Counted from the stretch's first letter, positions 7,284 to 16,421 are shown. The stretch: 64,000 nt of DNA from Streptomyces albidoflavus (GCF_000719955.1 NZ_JOII01000013.1:1-64000); one strand, 5' to 3'. Notes: generated by a model not told the origin, from the sequence alone. Made by a program: numbers and translations.

Positions 7284-8648
7284 GTGGCACACCGCACACC
7301 CCCGCTCTCCGTCGAGGAGTTGCGCAGCCTGGTCCGCGCCGGAGAGATCGACACGGTGGTCCTGGCCTTCCCCGACATGCAGGGACGCCTCCAGGGCAAG
7401 CGGTTCGCCGCCCCCTTCTTCCTCGACGAGGTCCTCGACCACGGCACCGAGGGGTGCAACTACCTCCTCGCCGTGGACGTCGAGATGAACACCGTCGACG
7501 GCTACGCGATGGCCTCCTGGGACCGCGGCTACGGCGACTTCGCCCTCCACGCCGACCCCGCCACCCTGCGCCGAGTCCCCTGGAACGACGGCACCGCCCT
7601 GCTCATGGCCGACCTCGCCTGGGGCGACGGCTCACCCGTGGTCGCCGCGCCCCGCCAGATCCTCCGCCGCCAGCTCGACCGGCTCGCCGACCGCGGCCTC
7701 ACCGCCCAGGTCGGCACCGAGCTGGAGTTCATCGTCTTCCAGGACAGCTACGAACGCGCCTGGGACCGCGGCTACCAGGACCTGACCCCCGCCAACCGCT
7801 ACAACATCGACTACTCCGTCCTCGGCACCGGCCGCATCGAGCCGCTGCTGCGCCGCATCCGCAACGAGATGGCCGCCGCCGGCCTCACCGTCGAGTCGGC
7901 CAAGGGCGAGTGCAATCCCGGCCAGCACGAGATCGTCTTCCGCTACGACGACGCCCTCACCACCTGCGACCAGCACTCCGTCTACAAGACCGGCGCCAAG
8001 GAGATCGCCTCCCAGGAGGGCGTCTCCCTCACCTTCATGGCCAAGTACGACGCCCGCGAAGGCAACTCCTGCCACATCCACCTCTCCCTCACCGAGGAGG
8101 ACGGCACCCCCGCCATGCCGGGCGACGGGCCCGACGGCATGTCGGAGCTGATGCGCCACTTCCTCGCCGGACAGCTCGCCGCCCTCAGCGACTTCACCCT
8201 CCTGTACGCCCCCAACATCAATTCCTACAAGCGGTTCCAGCCCGGCTCCTTCGCCCCCACCGCCGTCGCCTGGGGCCACGACAACCGCACCTGCGCACTG
8301 CGCGTCGTCGGCCACGGCCCCGCCACCCGCTTCGAGAACCGCCTGCCCGGCGGCGACGTCAACCCCTACCTCGCCGTCGCCGGCATGGTCGCCGCCGGCC
8401 TGTACGGCGTAGAGCACCGCCTCGAACTCCCCGACGCCTGTACCGGCAACGCCTACACCGCCGGGCACGACAGCGTCCCCACCACCCTCCGCGAGGCCGC
8501 CGACCGCTGGGAGAACAGCCCCATCGCCCGCGCCGCCTTCGGCGACGAGGTGGTCGCGCACTACCTGAACATGGCGCGCGTCGAACTCGACGCCTTCGAC
8601 GCCGCCGTCACCGACTGGGAGCTGCGCCGCTCCTTCGAACGCATGTGA
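7284..8648 (+). CDS. glnA4: Glutamine-synthetase-family gamma-glutamylamide synthetase (GlnA4-like)
   Basis: About 454 residues with the glutamine-synthetase signatures: GTELEFIVF, CNPGQHEIVF, GNSCHIHLSL, NSYKRFQPGSFAP and GPATRFENRLPGGDVNPYL. It ligates glutamate to a primary amine using ATP. In S. coelicolor the enzyme at this position (GlnA4) is reported to make gamma-glutamylethanolamide rather than glutamine. The start is the GTG at 7284: AAGGAGGAA lies just upstream, while an in-frame ATG at 7254 lies within the operator and has no SD. It is the first gene of a three-gene operon with an aldehyde dehydrogenase 8 bases downstream and an SDR overlapping that. The substrate assignment rests on context and known orthologues. 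Confidence 0.85.
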   Translation: MAHRTPPLSVEELRSLVRAGEIDTVVLAFPDMQGRLQGKRFAAPFFLDEVLDHGTEGCNYLLAVDVEMNTVDGYAMASWDRGYGDFALHADPATLRRVPWNDGTALLMADLAWGDGSPVVAAPRQILRRQLDRLADRGLTAQVGTELEFIVFQDSYERAWDRGYQDLTPANRYNIDYSVLGTGRIEPLLRRIRNEMAAAGLTVESAKGECNPGQHEIVFRYDDALTTCDQHSVYKTGAKEIASQEGVSLTFMAKYDAREGNSCHIHLSLTEEDGTPAMPGDGPDGMSELMRHFLAGQLAALSDFTLLYAPNINSYKRFQPGSFAPTAVAWGHDNRTCALRVVGHGPATRFENRLPGGDVNPYLAVAGMVAAGLYGVEHRLELPDACTGNAYTAGHDSVPTTLREAADRWENSPIARAAFGDEVVAHYLNMARVELDAFDAAVTDWELRRSFERM

Positions 8649-8656
8649 GGCACCGC

Positions 8657-10054
8657 ATGTCCGACCCCGCACCCGCCCACGGCCAGGCCGAACTCCCCGT
8701 CCTCAACCCGGCCACCGGCGAACTCCTCACCACCGTCCCCGCCGCCACCCCCGCCGACGTGGACGCCGCCGTCCGCCGCGCCACCGCCGCCCAGCGCGGC
8801 TGGGCCGCCCTCGCCCCCGCCGACCGGGCCCGGCTGCTGCGCCGGTTCGCCGCCGCCGTCGACGGCCACGCCGAGGAACTGGCCCTCCTGGAGGTACGCG
8901 AGGCCGGCCACCCGATCGGCAACGCCCGCTGGGAGGCGTCCAACGTCCGCGACGTCCTCGACTACGCGGCCGGCGGCGTCGAACGCCTCAACGGCCGCCA
9001 GATCCCCGTCGCGGGCGGGGTGGACGTCACCTTCCTCGAACCGCTCGGCGTGGTCGGCGTCATCGCCCCCTGGAACTTCCCCATGCCGGTCGCCGCCTGG
9101 GGCACCGCACCGGCGCTCGCCGCGGGCAACGCGGTGATCCTCAAACCGGCCGAGACGACCCCGCTGACCGCGCTGCGGCTCGCCGAGATCGCCCTCGACG
9201 CCGGCCTGCCCGAGCACCTCTTCCAGGTCCTGCCCGGCACCGGACCCGTCGCCGGGGAGGCCCTGGTCGACCACCCCGGCGTCGCCAAGATCGTCTTCAC
9301 CGGCTCCACCCGCACCGGCAAGCGCCTCATGGCCCGCTGCGCCGGCCAGGTCAAACGGCTCACCCTGGAACTCGGCGGCAAGAGCCCCAACATCGTCTTC
9401 GCCGACGCCGACCTCGAACAGGCCGCCGCCGGCGCCCCCATGTCCTTCCTCGACAACTCCGGCCAGGACTGCTGCGCCCGCACCCGCATCCTCGTCCAGG
9501 ACTCCGTCCTCGACCGCTTCCTCGACCTGCTCGCACCCGCCCTGTCCGCCGTCACCGTCGGCGACCCGGCCGACGAGGCCACCGACATGGGCCCGCTGAT
9601 CTCCCGCGTCCAGCTGGACCGGGTCCGCGGCTACGTCCCCGAGGGCGCCCCCGGCCTGCGCGGCACCGCCCCCGAGGGCCCCGGCTTCTGGTTCCCGCCG
9701 ACCGTGCTGACCCAGGCCGCCGAGCGCGACCCGGTCGCCGTCGAGGAGGTCTTCGGGCCCGTCGCCGTCGTCCTGCCCTTCCGCGACGAGGAGGACGCCG
9801 TCCGCCTCGCCAACGACACCGAGTACGGCCTCGCCGCCTCCCTGTGGACCCGCGACGTCGGCCGCGCCCTGCGCGTCTCCCGCGCCGTGCGGGCCGGCAA
9901 CCTCTCCGTCAACTCGCACTCCGCCGTCCGCTACGCCACCCCCTTCGGCGGCTACGGCCGCTCCGGGCTCGGCCGGGAACTCGGCCCCGACGCCCTCACC
10001 GCCTTCACCGAGACCAAGAACGTCTTCCTCAGCACGGAAGGTCCCGCCCAGTGA
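8657..10054 (+). CDS. NAD(P)-dependent aldehyde dehydrogenase
   Basis: 465 residues, typical of the family. Visible residues: Asn140 in APWNFP, Lys163 in LKPAE, GSTRTGKR for cofactor binding, general base Glu238 in LELGGKSP and catalytic Cys272 in GQDCCARTR. It oxidises an aldehyde to a carboxylate. Between the gamma-glutamylamide ligase and an SDR, it most likely oxidises a gamma-glutamylated aldehyde formed from the captured amine. The 8-base gap after the ligase stop and the overlap with the next gene indicate translational coupling. The true ATG is at 8657; the frame stays open far upstream only because of high GC. Confidence 0.9.
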   Translation: MSDPAPAHGQAELPVLNPATGELLTTVPAATPADVDAAVRRATAAQRGWAALAPADRARLLRRFAAAVDGHAEELALLEVREAGHPIGNARWEASNVRDVLDYAAGGVERLNGRQIPVAGGVDVTFLEPLGVVGVIAPWNFPMPVAAWGTAPALAAGNAVILKPAETTPLTALRLAEIALDAGLPEHLFQVLPGTGPVAGEALVDHPGVAKIVFTGSTRTGKRLMARCAGQVKRLTLELGGKSPNIVFADADLEQAAAGAPMSFLDNSGQDCCARTRILVQDSVLDRFLDLLAPALSAVTVGDPADEATDMGPLISRVQLDRVRGYVPEGAPGLRGTAPEGPGFWFPPTVLTQAAERDPVAVEEVFGPVAVVLPFRDEEDAVRLANDTEYGLAASLWTRDVGRALRVSRAVRAGNLSVNSHSAVRYATPFGGYGRSGLGRELGPDALTAFTETKNVFLSTEGPAQ

Positions 10055-10863
10055 CCCAGCCCAGCACCCCGCGCCCCGACGCCGCCGAACAGCCCGTCTG
10101 CCGCCGTCTCGTCGGCCGTACCGCCGTCGTCACCGGCGCGGGCAGCGGCATCGGCCTCGCCACCGCCCGCCGCCTCGCCGCCGAGGGGGCCCACGTGGTC
10201 TGCGGCGACATCGACGAGACCGCGGGCAAGGCCGCGGCGGAGGCCACCGGCGGCCTCTTCGTCCGGGTCGACGTCACCGACCCCGACCAGGTCGACGCCC
10301 TCTTCCGGGCCGCCCACGACACGTACGGCTCGGTCGACATCGCCTTCAACAACGCCGGGATCTCCCCGCCCGAGGACGACTCGATCCTGGAGACCGGTCT
10401 GGAGGCGTGGAAGCGCGTCCAGGAGGTCAACCTCACCTCCGTCTACCTCTGCTGCAAGGCCGCCCTGCCGTACATGCGGCGCCAGGGCCGGGGCTCGATC
10501 ATCAACACCGCCTCCTTCGTCGCCGTGATGGGCGCCGCCACCTCGCAGATCTCCTACACCGCCTCCAAGGGCGGCGTCCTCGCCATGTCCCGCGAACTCG
10601 GCGTCCAGTTCGCCCGCGAGGGCATCCGCGTCAACGCCCTGTGCCCCGGCCCGGTCAACACCCCGCTCCTCCAGGAGCTGTTCGCCAAGGACCCGGAGCG
10701 CGCCGCCCGCCGCCTCGTCCACATCCCCGCCGGGCGGTTCGCCGACGCCGACGAGATCGCCGCCGCCGTCGCCTTCCTCGCCAGCGACGACGCCTCCTTC
10801 GTCAACGCCACCGACTTCCTCGTCGACGGCGGCATCGCGGGAGCGTACGTCACGCCGCTCTAG
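10051..10863 (+). CDS. Short-chain dehydrogenase/reductase
   Basis: 270 residues. The cofactor site TGAGSGIG is at 28-35, NNAG at 100-103, Ser155, and the catalytic Tyr169-x3-Lys173 in YTASKGG. The GTG start overlaps the aldehyde dehydrogenase stop in a GTGA sequence, so the two are translated together. Classical SDRs oxidise alcohols with NAD(P). In a pathway starting from ethanolamine, the gamma-glutamylated product carries a free hydroxyl, so an SDR is a sensible enzyme to form the aldehyde for the neighbouring dehydrogenase. That takes the place of the amine oxidase used by the polyamine (Puu) pathway. This role is inference. Confidence 0.88.
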   Translation: MTQPSTPRPDAAEQPVCRRLVGRTAVVTGAGSGIGLATARRLAAEGAHVVCGDIDETAGKAAAEATGGLFVRVDVTDPDQVDALFRAAHDTYGSVDIAFNNAGISPPEDDSILETGLEAWKRVQEVNLTSVYLCCKAALPYMRRQGRGSIINTASFVAVMGAATSQISYTASKGGVLAMSRELGVQFAREGIRVNALCPGPVNTPLLQELFAKDPERAARRLVHIPAGRFADADEIAAAVAFLASDDASFVNATDFLVDGGIAGAYVTPL

Positions 10864-10874
10864 TCCGTCGCCGG

Positions 10875-10904
10875 TTCCGGCGGGCCTGACGGGGCCCGCC
10901 GGAA
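10875..10904. terminator. Hairpin terminator of the ligase-aldehyde dehydrogenase-SDR operon
   Basis: Perfect 12-bp stem (TTCCGGCGGGCC, 10875-10886, pairing with 10893-10904) with a 6-base loop, starting 11 bases after the SDR stop. It ends a few bases before the -10 box TAGGGT (10911-10916) of the next gene. Confidence 0.7.
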
Positions 10905-10922
10905 ACGCTCTAGGGTGACCGC

Positions 10923-11969
10923 ATGAACACGCCGCTCCCCCCACCCGGTTGGTACGTGGACCCGGCCGCGCCCCCGCCCGCCGTCGAACGCTGGTGGGAC
11001 GGGACCGGCTGGACCGCGCACACCCGCGCCCCCGCCCCCCGGACCGCCCCGGGCCCGGCCGCCCCGCCGCCCGGCTCGCCCGTGGCCCCCGACGGCGGCT
11101 TCGGCCCGCCGCCCGCCCACGGCTCCCAGGGAGTCTTCGGCCCCGGCGGTTTCGGGCCGCCCACCCCCGCCCCCGCGCCCGGCCCCTCCCGCCCGCGCGG
11201 CACCACCGCCGCGCTGATCGCCGGGGCCGTCGTGGTGGCCGCCTGCGTCGTCGGCGGCGTCGTGCTGCTGGGCGGCGGGGACACCCCGGACGACGCCCGG
11301 CCCACGGCCGCGCCGACCAGCGCCGTCTCCGAGGCGGCCGGCACCCCCACGCCGACCCCGACCCAGGGGCCCACCGGCGAGGCCGACCCCCGGGTCCTCA
11401 CCGACGACCTCAACGGCATCACCCTGCCGGTGCCCGAGGGCTGGACGACCGCCAACACCCGGAGCGTCGGCGACGTCGCCATGGTGACCGACCCGTCCTA
11501 CGACTGCCCCGGCGGCGGCAACTCCGGCTTCTGCTACCGCGGCCGGATCACCTCGGCCACCCTCACCGGCAGCGACGAGACCGACCCGAAGGCCGTGGCC
11601 GAGGCCGACATCTCCGAGGCCGCGGACGACCTCTACGACCGCGACACCCTCGACCGCCGCCCCTACGACGGCGTCACCGCCAAGGAGAAGGCGGCCGCCG
11701 GGCAGGTCGCGGTGGCCGGCCGGGCCGGCTACTACGTCCGCTGGCGGGTCACCACCGGCGCGGGCGAGGGCGGCTGGGTGCAGTCGCTCGCCTTCCGCTC
11801 CTCGGCCGGCAGCGAGGCGATGGTGGTCGTCCGCTTCGCCTTCGACGCCGGCTCCGAGGGGCCGCCGCTCAGCCTGATGGACACCGTCGTCAAGGGGATC
11901 GAGCCGGTCGGCGGCTCGGGCGGCACCGGCGGCGTCGGCGAAGGGCTCACCCCCGCGCCGGGCGGCTGA
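10923..11969 (+). CDS. DUF2510 membrane-anchored protein of unknown function
   Basis: 348 residues. The N-terminus PPPGWYVDPAAPP...RWWDGTGWTAHT is a DUF2510 domain. A proline/glycine-rich linker, one membrane segment (about residues 95-117, ALIAGAVVVAACVVGGVVLL) and a Pro/Thr-rich stretch follow. The rest is a probable extracellular domain (about 155-330) with two cysteines close together near YDCPGGGNSGFCYRG, likely a disulfide pair. No enzymatic motif is seen. The TAGGGT box at 10911-10916 ends six bases before the ATG, so the transcript is probably leaderless. The function is unknown; the topology suggests a cell-envelope protein. Confidence 0.8.
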   Translation: MNTPLPPPGWYVDPAAPPPAVERWWDGTGWTAHTRAPAPRTAPGPAAPPPGSPVAPDGGFGPPPAHGSQGVFGPGGFGPPTPAPAPGPSRPRGTTAALIAGAVVVAACVVGGVVLLGGGDTPDDARPTAAPTSAVSEAAGTPTPTPTQGPTGEADPRVLTDDLNGITLPVPEGWTTANTRSVGDVAMVTDPSYDCPGGGNSGFCYRGRITSATLTGSDETDPKAVAEADISEAADDLYDRDTLDRRPYDGVTAKEKAAAGQVAVAGRAGYYVRWRVTTGAGEGGWVQSLAFRSSAGSEAMVVVRFAFDAGSEGPPLSLMDTVVKGIEPVGGSGGTGGVGEGLTPAPGG

Positions 11970-11984
11970 CCGGCGCCGCGGGGG

Positions 11985-13187
11985 TCAGAGGAAGGTCCGC
12001 CCCTCGCCCCGGTACGTCGGCACCGTGTCCACCACCGCGTCCCCGGAGACCAGGTGGAGCGCGGCGAACCGCTCGCACAGCTCGCCCGCCTTCGCGTGCC
12101 GGAACCACACCTTGTCGCCGATCAGCAGATCGTCGGCGGGCGGCCCGAGCAGCGGCGTCTGCACCTCGCCCGCCCCCTCCTGCGGGTCGTACCGCAGCCC
12201 CTCGGGCAGGTACGGCACCGGCGAGCGGTCCGGCCCGGCCACCCCGGAGGCCGGGTAGCCGCCGCCCAGCACCGTCACCACGCCCACCCCGGGCCGGCGC
12301 ACCACCGGCTGGGCGAAGAGCGCCGCCGGACGCCCGGTGAACGACGTGTAGTTGTCGAAGAGCCGGGGCACGAAGAGGCCCGACCCCGCCGCCACCTCCG
12401 TCACCGCCGGTTCGGCCACGGTGTGCTGCACACTGCCCGTGCCACCGCCGTTGACGAACTCCAGCTCCGGCACCACCGCGCGCACCGCCCGCACCACCGC
12501 GTCCCGGCGCGCCGCCAGCTCCCGCCGCGCCGCCCGCTGCATCAGCCGGATCGCCCGCGACCGCAGCGGACTGCCCGCCACATCGTCCCCGACACCCGCC
12601 ACATGACCCTCGTAGGCCATCAGCCCCACCACCCGGAAACCGGGCCGGCGGTCCACCAGCCGGGCCAGCTCGGCCACGTCGGCGGGGGAGTGCAGGGGCG
12701 AGCGGCGCGCGCCCACCCGTACCCGACCGCCCAGCAGGAGCAGCGAGGTGTCCAGCTCCAGGCAGACCCGGATCTCCTCCGCGCCCGGACCGCGCGCCTC
12801 CTCGATCAGCCGGAGCTGCGCCGGGTCGTCGATTATGACCGTGACCGAGGCCGCCAGCTTCGGGTCGGCCGCCAGCTCCGCGTACCCGTCCCGGTCCGCC
12901 GAGGGATAGGCCAGCAGCACGTCCTCGACGCCGGAGCGGGCCAGCCACAAGGACTCCGCCAGCGTGTACGACATCACCCCGGCGAACCCGTCGCGGGCCA
13001 GCACCCGCTCCAGCAGCGCGCGGCAGCGCACCGACTTGCTCGCCACACGGACCGGCTTGCCCGCGGCCCGGCGTACGAGGTCGTCGGCGTTGGCGTCGAA
13101 GGCGTCCAGGTCCACCAGGGCCAGCGGGGCGTCGAGATGCGCCGTCGCCCGGTCGTACCGGGCACGGGCGTTGGCGAGGGGCGTCAT
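11985..13187 (-). CDS. PLP-dependent amino acid deaminase/aldolase, alanine-racemase N-terminal fold
   Basis: About 400 residues. The N-terminal PLP TIM barrel includes PLALVDLDAFDANADDLVRRAAGKPVRVASKS, where the lysine after the conserved valine stretch (VASKS) is in the PLP-binding position of this family. The C-terminal part resembles D-threonine aldolase or D-serine dehydratase-like proteins (IGDKVWFRHAKAGELCERF). The reaction is probably deamination or retro-aldol cleavage of a D- or hydroxy-amino acid; the substrate is not predictable. The ATG is at 13185-13187. It is convergent with the DUF2510 gene, 15 bases away, and apparently monocistronic. Confidence 0.82.
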   Translation of the reverse strand: MTPLANARARYDRATAHLDAPLALVDLDAFDANADDLVRRAAGKPVRVASKSVRCRALLERVLARDGFAGVMSYTLAESLWLARSGVEDVLLAYPSADRDGYAELAADPKLAASVTVIIDDPAQLRLIEEARGPGAEEIRVCLELDTSLLLLGGRVRVGARRSPLHSPADVAELARLVDRRPGFRVVGLMAYEGHVAGVGDDVAGSPLRSRAIRLMQRAARRELAARRDAVVRAVRAVVPELEFVNGGGTGSVQHTVAEPAVTEVAAGSGLFVPRLFDNYTSFTGRPAALFAQPVVRRPGVGVVTVLGGGYPASGVAGPDRSPVPYLPEGLRYDPQEGAGEVQTPLLGPPADDLLIGDKVWFRHAKAGELCERFAALHLVSGDAVVDTVPTYRGEGRTFL

Positions 13188-13331
13188 GCCCGCAGCCTGC
13201 CAGAGAGCCCTACCCGGGGGTAGGGGGTGACCAGGGATCTCCCCGCCCGGTCTGCGCCCGCCGGGGATCATCCGGGCAGAACAGGCCCGACGGCCGCGGC
13301 CGTTCCCGCCGAGGCCGCGCCAACCCGTAGA

Positions 13332-14456
13332 GTGACGCGCACGGAGGGCGCGCGAGATGCCCCTGCCGGGCCGCGTGAGGGAAAACGGGGGGCGCATGAG
13401 TACGCAGGCACGCCGCCCGGACGTACCACCGCCCCCGGCCCGCCGCCCGGAGGAGCCCGCGCCGCGCGCCACCGCCCCCACCCCGCCGCGCCGCCCGCGC
13501 GGCCCGAGGCCGACGACGCCGCCCCGCCGAAGAGCCCCCGCACCTTCCCGGCCTTCCCCACGCCCCGTCCCGCCGAGCCCCGGCCCCGCGACCGGCGGCA
13601 CACCGGCGCCGTCGACCTCACCGACCGGCCCGGCGCCGGAGCCCCGTTCGCCGCCGCCCCCAGGGGACCCGGACACGACGAGGCCACCACGCGGCTGCGC
13701 CCCGTGCCCCGCTCCCCGCGCCGTACCGCGGCCGCCGCCGTCTGCCTCGTGCTCGGCCTCGGCCTGGTCGCGGGCGGCGCGGCCGGCACCTGGCTCGCCG
13801 GCGGGGACTCCGCGGGCGCCGCCGACCGCTTCGCGGCGGGCGCCGCCCTGTGGCACGACGCCCCCGTCGACCGCCTCTTCCCGCCGACGGTCGAGGGGAA
13901 GAAGGCCGGACCCGGCGGCGCCGACCGCACCTGGACCCGGATCGCCGTCGCCCCCGACAGCGGCTGCGCCAAGGCCCTCGACCCGCTCCTCGCCTCCGTC
14001 CTCGCACCGGCCGGCTGCGCCCGCCTGCTCCGCGCCACCTACACCGACGCCACCCGCAGCGAGGTCGTCACCGTCGGCCTCCTCTTCACCCGCGCCGGCG
14101 AACAGACCATGACCGACCTGCGGACCCGCTTCCGCACCGAGAAGCTCGACCAGCGCCGCGACCTGATGCCCCGCCCCTACGCCGCCGAGGGCACCCCCGC
14201 CGAAGGCTTCGGCGACGACCAGCGCGCCTCCTGGTCCCTGACGGTCCTGGACGACCTGCCCGCCGTCGTCTACGCGGTCAGCGGCTTCGCCGACGGGCGG
14301 GTGATCACCGAACCCCAGTCGGCCGCCTCCGCCACCGCCGACGGCGCCACCACCGCCCCGGCCCAGGCGGGCCTCGGCCACACCGCGCTCGCCCACACCG
14401 AGCGCGCCACCGCCCGCCTGCGCTCCCTCGCCCGCCCCGACACCGAGGAACGGTGA
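13332..14456 (+). CDS. Single-pass membrane protein next to a mycosin protease; 5' end uncertain
   Basis: The C-terminal two thirds are clear: a membrane segment near 13725-13800 (AAAAVCLVLGLGLVAGGAAG), then an extracellular domain with paired cysteines (SGCAKAL and AGCARLL). The N-terminus is a proline/arginine-rich cytoplasmic stretch readable in two frames. The most attractive start is ATG 13396, just after GGGGGGCGC (MSTQARRPDVPPPP...), but it is in a different frame from the membrane segment. The main frame can only start from GTG codons such as 13332 or 13227, which lack good SD sequences. Either an upstream GTG is used, or a single-base error or frameshift lies between 13396 and about 13530. 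The stop overlaps the GTG of the next gene, suggesting coupling. Function is unknown. Confidence 0.6.
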   Translation: MTRTEGARDAPAGPREGKRGAHEYAGTPPGRTTAPGPPPGGARAARHRPHPAAPPARPEADDAAPPKSPRTFPAFPTPRPAEPRPRDRRHTGAVDLTDRPGAGAPFAAAPRGPGHDEATTRLRPVPRSPRRTAAAAVCLVLGLGLVAGGAAGTWLAGGDSAGAADRFAAGAALWHDAPVDRLFPPTVEGKKAGPGGADRTWTRIAVAPDSGCAKALDPLLASVLAPAGCARLLRATYTDATRSEVVTVGLLFTRAGEQTMTDLRTRFRTEKLDQRRDLMPRPYAAEGTPAEGFGDDQRASWSLTVLDDLPAVVYAVSGFADGRVITEPQSAASATADGATTAPAQAGLGHTALAHTERATARLRSLARPDTEER

Positions 14457-14458
14457 CC

Positions 14459-15622
14459 GTGCCCCGACCCCGCCGCGCCTTCCGCGCCCTCGGCGTACCG
14501 GCCGTCGCCACCTGCCTCGCCCTGCTGCCCACCGTCGCCCACGCCGACGGCATCCGCGCCCAGCAGTGGGGCCTGGAGGCGCTCCACGCCGAGGACGCCT
14601 GGCGCACCACCCAGGGCAAGGGCGTCACCGTCGCCGTCCTGGACACCGGCGTCGACGCCGACCACCCCGACCTGGAGCGCAACGTCCTGGACGGCAAGGA
14701 CCTCATAGGGTTCGGCGCCGGTCCCGGTGACCGGCCCTGGGCCCGCCACGGCACCGCCATGGCCTCGGTCATCGCCGGTCACGGCCACGGGCCCGAGGAC
14801 GGCGACGGCGTGATGGGTGTCGCCCCCGAGGCCAAGATCCTCCCGGTCCGGGTGATCCTGGAGGACGGCGACCCCGCCCGCAAGAAGGCCCGCTCCACCC
14901 GGGGCGGCGCGCTGGCCGAGGGCATCCGCTGGGCCGCCGACCAGGGCGCCGACGTCATCAACCTCTCCCTCGGCGACGACAGCGAGTCCGCCCACCCCGA
15001 GGCCGCCGAGGACGCCGCCGTCCAGTACGCCCTGAAGAAGGGCGCCGTGGTTGTCGCCTCCGCCGGGAACGGCGGCGAGAAGGGCGACCACGTCTCCTAC
15101 CCGGCGGCCTACCCGGGCGTCATCGCCGTCACCGCCGTCGACCGCTTCGGCGAACGTGCCGCCTTCTCCACCCGCCGCTGGTACGCCACGGTCAGCGCCC
15201 CCGGCGACGACATCGTCCTCGCCGACCCCGACCGCCGCTACTACGAGGGGTGGGGCACCAGCGCCGCCGCGGCCGCCGTCTCCGGCACCGTCGCCCTGGT
15301 CCGGGCCGCCCACCCGGAGCTGACCCCCGTCCAGATCAAACGCCTCCTGGAGGACACCGCCCGGGACAGCCCCGGCGGCGGCCGTGACGACTCCCGGGGG
15401 CGCGGACTGGTCGACGCCGCCGCCGCCGTCGAGGCCGGGGGACGGCTCGACCCCGAGAAGCTGAAGCCCGCCGCCCACTCCTCCACCCACTTCGGCCCCG
15501 GCCCCGGCCCGCACGACACCGGCTCCGGCGCCGACTGGGCCGGGCCCGCCGCGGGCGGCCTCGGGGTGCTGCTGCTGGCCGCCGCCGTCCTCCTCTGGCG
15601 CGGCCGCGCACCGCTGCGCTGA
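14459..15622 (+). CDS. Subtilisin-like serine protease, type VII secretion mycosin type (S8 family)
   Basis: About 387 residues: signal peptide (LGVPAVATCLALLPTVAHAD), catalytic Asp62 (VLDTGVDADHPD), His97 (RHGTAMASVIAG), oxyanion Asn204 (SAGNGG), Ser268 (GWGTSAAAAAVSG), and a C-terminal membrane anchor (GGLGVLLLAAAVLLW) before a basic tail. This is the architecture of mycosins, membrane-tethered proteases outside the cytoplasmic membrane often linked to ESX/type VII secretion, although no ESX core gene is present here. GAGGA lies nine bases before the GTG at 14459. Another GTG at 14453 overlaps the upstream stop and is an alternative. Coupling to the preceding membrane protein suggests a functional pair. 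Confidence 0.88.
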   Translation: MPRPRRAFRALGVPAVATCLALLPTVAHADGIRAQQWGLEALHAEDAWRTTQGKGVTVAVLDTGVDADHPDLERNVLDGKDLIGFGAGPGDRPWARHGTAMASVIAGHGHGPEDGDGVMGVAPEAKILPVRVILEDGDPARKKARSTRGGALAEGIRWAADQGADVINLSLGDDSESAHPEAAEDAAVQYALKKGAVVVASAGNGGEKGDHVSYPAAYPGVIAVTAVDRFGERAAFSTRRWYATVSAPGDDIVLADPDRRYYEGWGTSAAAAAVSGTVALVRAAHPELTPVQIKRLLEDTARDSPGGGRDDSRGRGLVDAAAAVEAGGRLDPEKLKPAAHSSTHFGPGPGPHDTGSGADWAGPAAGGLGVLLLAAAVLLWRGRAPLR

Positions 15623-15683
15623 GCCGCCCGGCACCGGCCCGCCCCGGGCCCCTCCGCCGAGGCCGCCTCGATAGGCTCACGGC

Positions 15684-16421
15684 GTGGCGAACAAGAACAT
15701 TCCCGACTCCCCCTTCTCCGACGACGACGGCACCGCCGACCCCGCGCTGGGCGCCGCGCTCGCCGCCTGGGCCGAGGACCGCACCCGGCACCGGCCGGTG
15801 CTGGAGGCGCTGCGCACCGCCCGGCTGCTCGTTCCGGTCGTCGCCGTCCTCGGCGAGAGCGAGGTGGACGAGAACGGGCTGCGCCGCGAGAAGACCAGCG
15901 ACATGGCGGTCCCCACCCTCAAGGCCGGCGAGCGCACCGCCCTGCCCGCCTTCACCTCCACGGAGTCCCTCGCCCGCTGGGACCCCGGCGCGCGCCCCGT
16001 CGCCGTCGCCCTCCACCAGGCCCTGGAGGCCGCCGCGCACGAGCGGGCCGACACCCTCGTCCTCGACCTGGCCGGACCGGTGCCCTACGAGCTGACGGGC
16101 GCGGCCCTGCGCGCCCTCGCCGAGGGGCGCACCGACCCCGACCCGCTGGCCGACCCGGCCGTCACCGGGGCGGTCCGTGAGGCGCTGGCGGCCGAGCCCG
16201 AGGTGGTCCGCGCCCACCTGGCCCGCTCCACCGGCGCCACCGACGGCGTGCTCGCCGTGGTGCTGGCCCCCGGCGCCGACCCGGCCGTCACCCTGAACCG
16301 GGTCGCCCGGGCGCTGGCCGCCGCCGAGCCGCTCCGTGCCCGCCTGGTCCGCGGCCTCGACCTGGCGGTGCTGCCCGCCTCGGCCGACGGGCCGGCCGAG
16401 GAGCCCGTCTACCAGCGCTGA
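15684..16421 (+). CDS. SseB-family protein
   Basis: 245 residues resembling the SseB N-terminal domain family of actinobacteria (ALAAWAEDRTRHRPVLEALRTARLLVPVVAVLGE followed by LPAFTSTESLARWDPGARPVAV). It appears soluble and cytoplasmic, with no signal peptide or membrane segment. The family is widespread but has no established biochemical activity. The GTG start is exactly six bases after the TAGGCT box at 15672-15677 and there is no SD, so translation from a leaderless mRNA is likely. It is placed between the mycosin gene and the aquaporin on the same strand. Confidence 0.82.
   Translation: MANKNIPDSPFSDDDGTADPALGAALAAWAEDRTRHRPVLEALRTARLLVPVVAVLGESEVDENGLRREKTSDMAVPTLKAGERTALPAFTSTESLARWDPGARPVAVALHQALEAAAHERADTLVLDLAGPVPYELTGAALRALAEGRTDPDPLADPAVTGAVREALAAEPEVVRAHLARSTGATDGVLAVVLAPGADPAVTLNRVARALAAAEPLRARLVRGLDLAVLPASADGPAEEPVYQR

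Noticed and set aside
14453..15622. Complete type VII secretion locus around the mycosin
   Set aside because: No EccC, EccB, EccD or WXG100 gene is present nearby; only the protease and a membrane protein are seen.
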